From positions 1 to 40,028 of the forward strand of contig CANHGU010000004.1 of the NCBI GenBank assembly GCA_947460855.1: 40,028 nucleotides of DNA, in the 5' to 3' direction. The DNA comes from Candidatus Nanopelagicaceae bacterium (lineage in GTDB: Bacteria; Actinomycetota; Actinomycetes; Nanopelagicales; Nanopelagicaceae). Below the pieces are notes generated by a model, which saw only the letters and a program-made list of their open reading frames with translations, had not been told where the DNA came from and did not search any database. Positions 39,421 through 40,028 of this stretch are shown here, piece by piece. Each line of letters begins with the position of its first letter. Positions within the stretch are counted from its first letter, which is position 1. The position numbers were made by a program, and so were the translations under genes.

Positions 39421-40028
39421 CTATGGCTGATCTTTAACCGGAACCTTTTTTAAATCTTCACCCTTTGACATAAACCCAAGATCAGAAATTGGCCAAACTA
39501 TAAATGTGGCACGCCCGACAACTTTGCTTAGTGGCACCATGCCATTATTTGCACTCTCTGGATGAAACCTTGAATCAGCACTTGCTCCTCTATGGTCTCC
39601 CATAACCCAGATAAAACCCTTAGGAATATTCACATTAAATTGCATTTCACTTGGTTTATCACCTTTATAAATGTATGGCTCAGTAATTGAAACCCCATTC
39701 ACCTGCAATTTTCCAGTTGCATCGCAGCAAGTCACATTATCCCCGCCAACTCCGATTACACGTTTAATCAAATACTGTTTAGCCGGATCTGGCAATACTC
39801 CAACCGTAATCAAACCATTCTTAATTTTGCTAGAAAAACCTGAGTTACCAGATTCCGGTGAGCTACCTAACCAGTTATCTGGATCAGCAAAGACAACAAC
39901 TTCACCGCGCTTAATCTCACTAAACAAAGCACCGAATTTGTTTACCGCTATTCGGTCGCCTACTTGCAAGGTATTTTCCATTGATCCGGATGGAATAAAG
40001 AAAAAATGCAAAAAGAAAGTTTTAACTA
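39421..40028 (-). CDS. lepB: Signal peptidase I (N-terminus outside window)
   Basis: Membrane serine protease removing signal peptides from exported proteins. The frame stays open to the right window edge; the last readable upstream codons give VKTFFLHFFFIPSGSMENTL. This is the family motif before the catalytic serine, so the TTG at 40011 is not the true start and the membrane anchor lies beyond the window. Further family features are the general-base lysine in YLIKRVIGVGGD, NVTCCDATGKLQVNG, and VMGDHRGASADSRFHPE. It is followed by rnhB, a common actinobacterial order. Confidence 0.93.
   Translation of the reverse strand, partial: VKTFFLHFFFIPSGSMENTLQVGDRIAVNKFGALFSEIKRGEVVVFADPDNWLGSSPESGNSGFSSKIKNGLITVGVLPDPAKQYLIKRVIGVGGDNVTCCDATGKLQVNGVSITEPYIYKGDKPSEMQFNVNIPKGFIWVMGDHRGASADSRFHPESANNGMVPLSKVVGRATFIVWPISDLGFMSKGEDLKKVPVKDQP

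Noticed and set aside
1-40028. rRNA, tRNA, CRISPR arrays, insertion sequences, prophage genes, attachment sites
   Set aside because: No conserved rRNA stretches, tRNA arms or CCA-ended cloverleaf, regular spaced repeats, transposase or integrase motifs were seen.

Overview
The window looks like a chromosome segment of a small-genome, low-GC actinobacterium. The closest match I can suggest from memory is the freshwater acI / Nanopelagicales group (Planktophila, Nanopelagicus); this is inference, with no database search. Support: an actinobacterial division-cell wall (dcw) cluster with mraZ, rsmH and an FtsL-like gene followed by DUF3040; a mycothiol-type ArsC; class II DAHP synthase; a heterodimeric CrtYc/CrtYd lycopene cyclase; AT-rich coding sequence; very short intergenic gaps; and many 3' or 4-base gene overlaps. 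No rRNA, tRNA, CRISPR array, insertion sequence or prophage was seen, and no gene-free stretch exceeds about 170 bases.

Layout. (1) 1-11153, minus strand: dcw cluster mraZ-rsmH-ftsL-ftsI-murE-murF-mraY-murD-ftsW-murG, with murG running off the left edge. It is preceded by a MraZ-type operator of 20-bp-spaced repeats and contains a large hairpin between mraZ and rsmH. (2) 11281-12892, minus: DUF3040 membrane protein with its terminator, and DNA polymerase IV. (3) 13041-15694: DoxX protein, TauE/SafE permease, an AqpS-like aquaporin overlapping an ArsC-type reductase, and a convergent rhodanese. (4) 15715-26162: carotenoid region in three units. The first is alpha/beta hydrolase-crtA-like-cruF-glycosyltransferase-crtD-like (+). 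The second is crtE-crtI-crtB (+), divergent from metF and a CDP-alcohol phosphatidyltransferase. The third is crtYc-crtYd (-). (5) 26206-29334: TPP riboswitch, PnuT-like thiamine transporter, small P-loop kinase, PASTA Ser/Thr kinase. (6) 29368-36951: endonuclease IV, two EamA permeases, threonine aldolase, Ogt, DAHP synthase, phosphofructokinase with pyrophosphate-type residues, HSL-family esterase. (7) 36929-40028, minus: lepB (running off the right edge), rnhB, dprA, era.

How the genes work together. The dcw genes make lipid II (MurE-MurF-MraY-MurD-MurG) and build the septum (FtsW, FtsI, FtsL). The carotenoid genes give a readable route: CrtE makes GGPP, CrtB phytoene, CrtI lycopene, and CrtYc/Yd cyclise one or both ends. 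CruF, the CrtD-like desaturase, the CrtA-like oxygenase and the glycosyltransferase would hydrate, desaturate, oxidise and glycosylate an acyclic end. The predicted product is therefore a keto/hydroxy carotenoid glycoside. No rhodopsin or carotene cleavage (blh) gene lies in the window. From memory, the order dcw - DUF3040 - MetF - prenyl synthase - Ser/Thr kinase - DAHP synthase is also seen in Mycobacterium tuberculosis, so the accessory carotenoid, thiamine and arsenic genes appear to sit inside an ancestral actinobacterial backbone.

A recurrent signal is a TAnnnT hexamer 6 or 7 bases before the start codon of many genes that lack a Shine-Dalgarno sequence, which points to widespread leaderless transcription.
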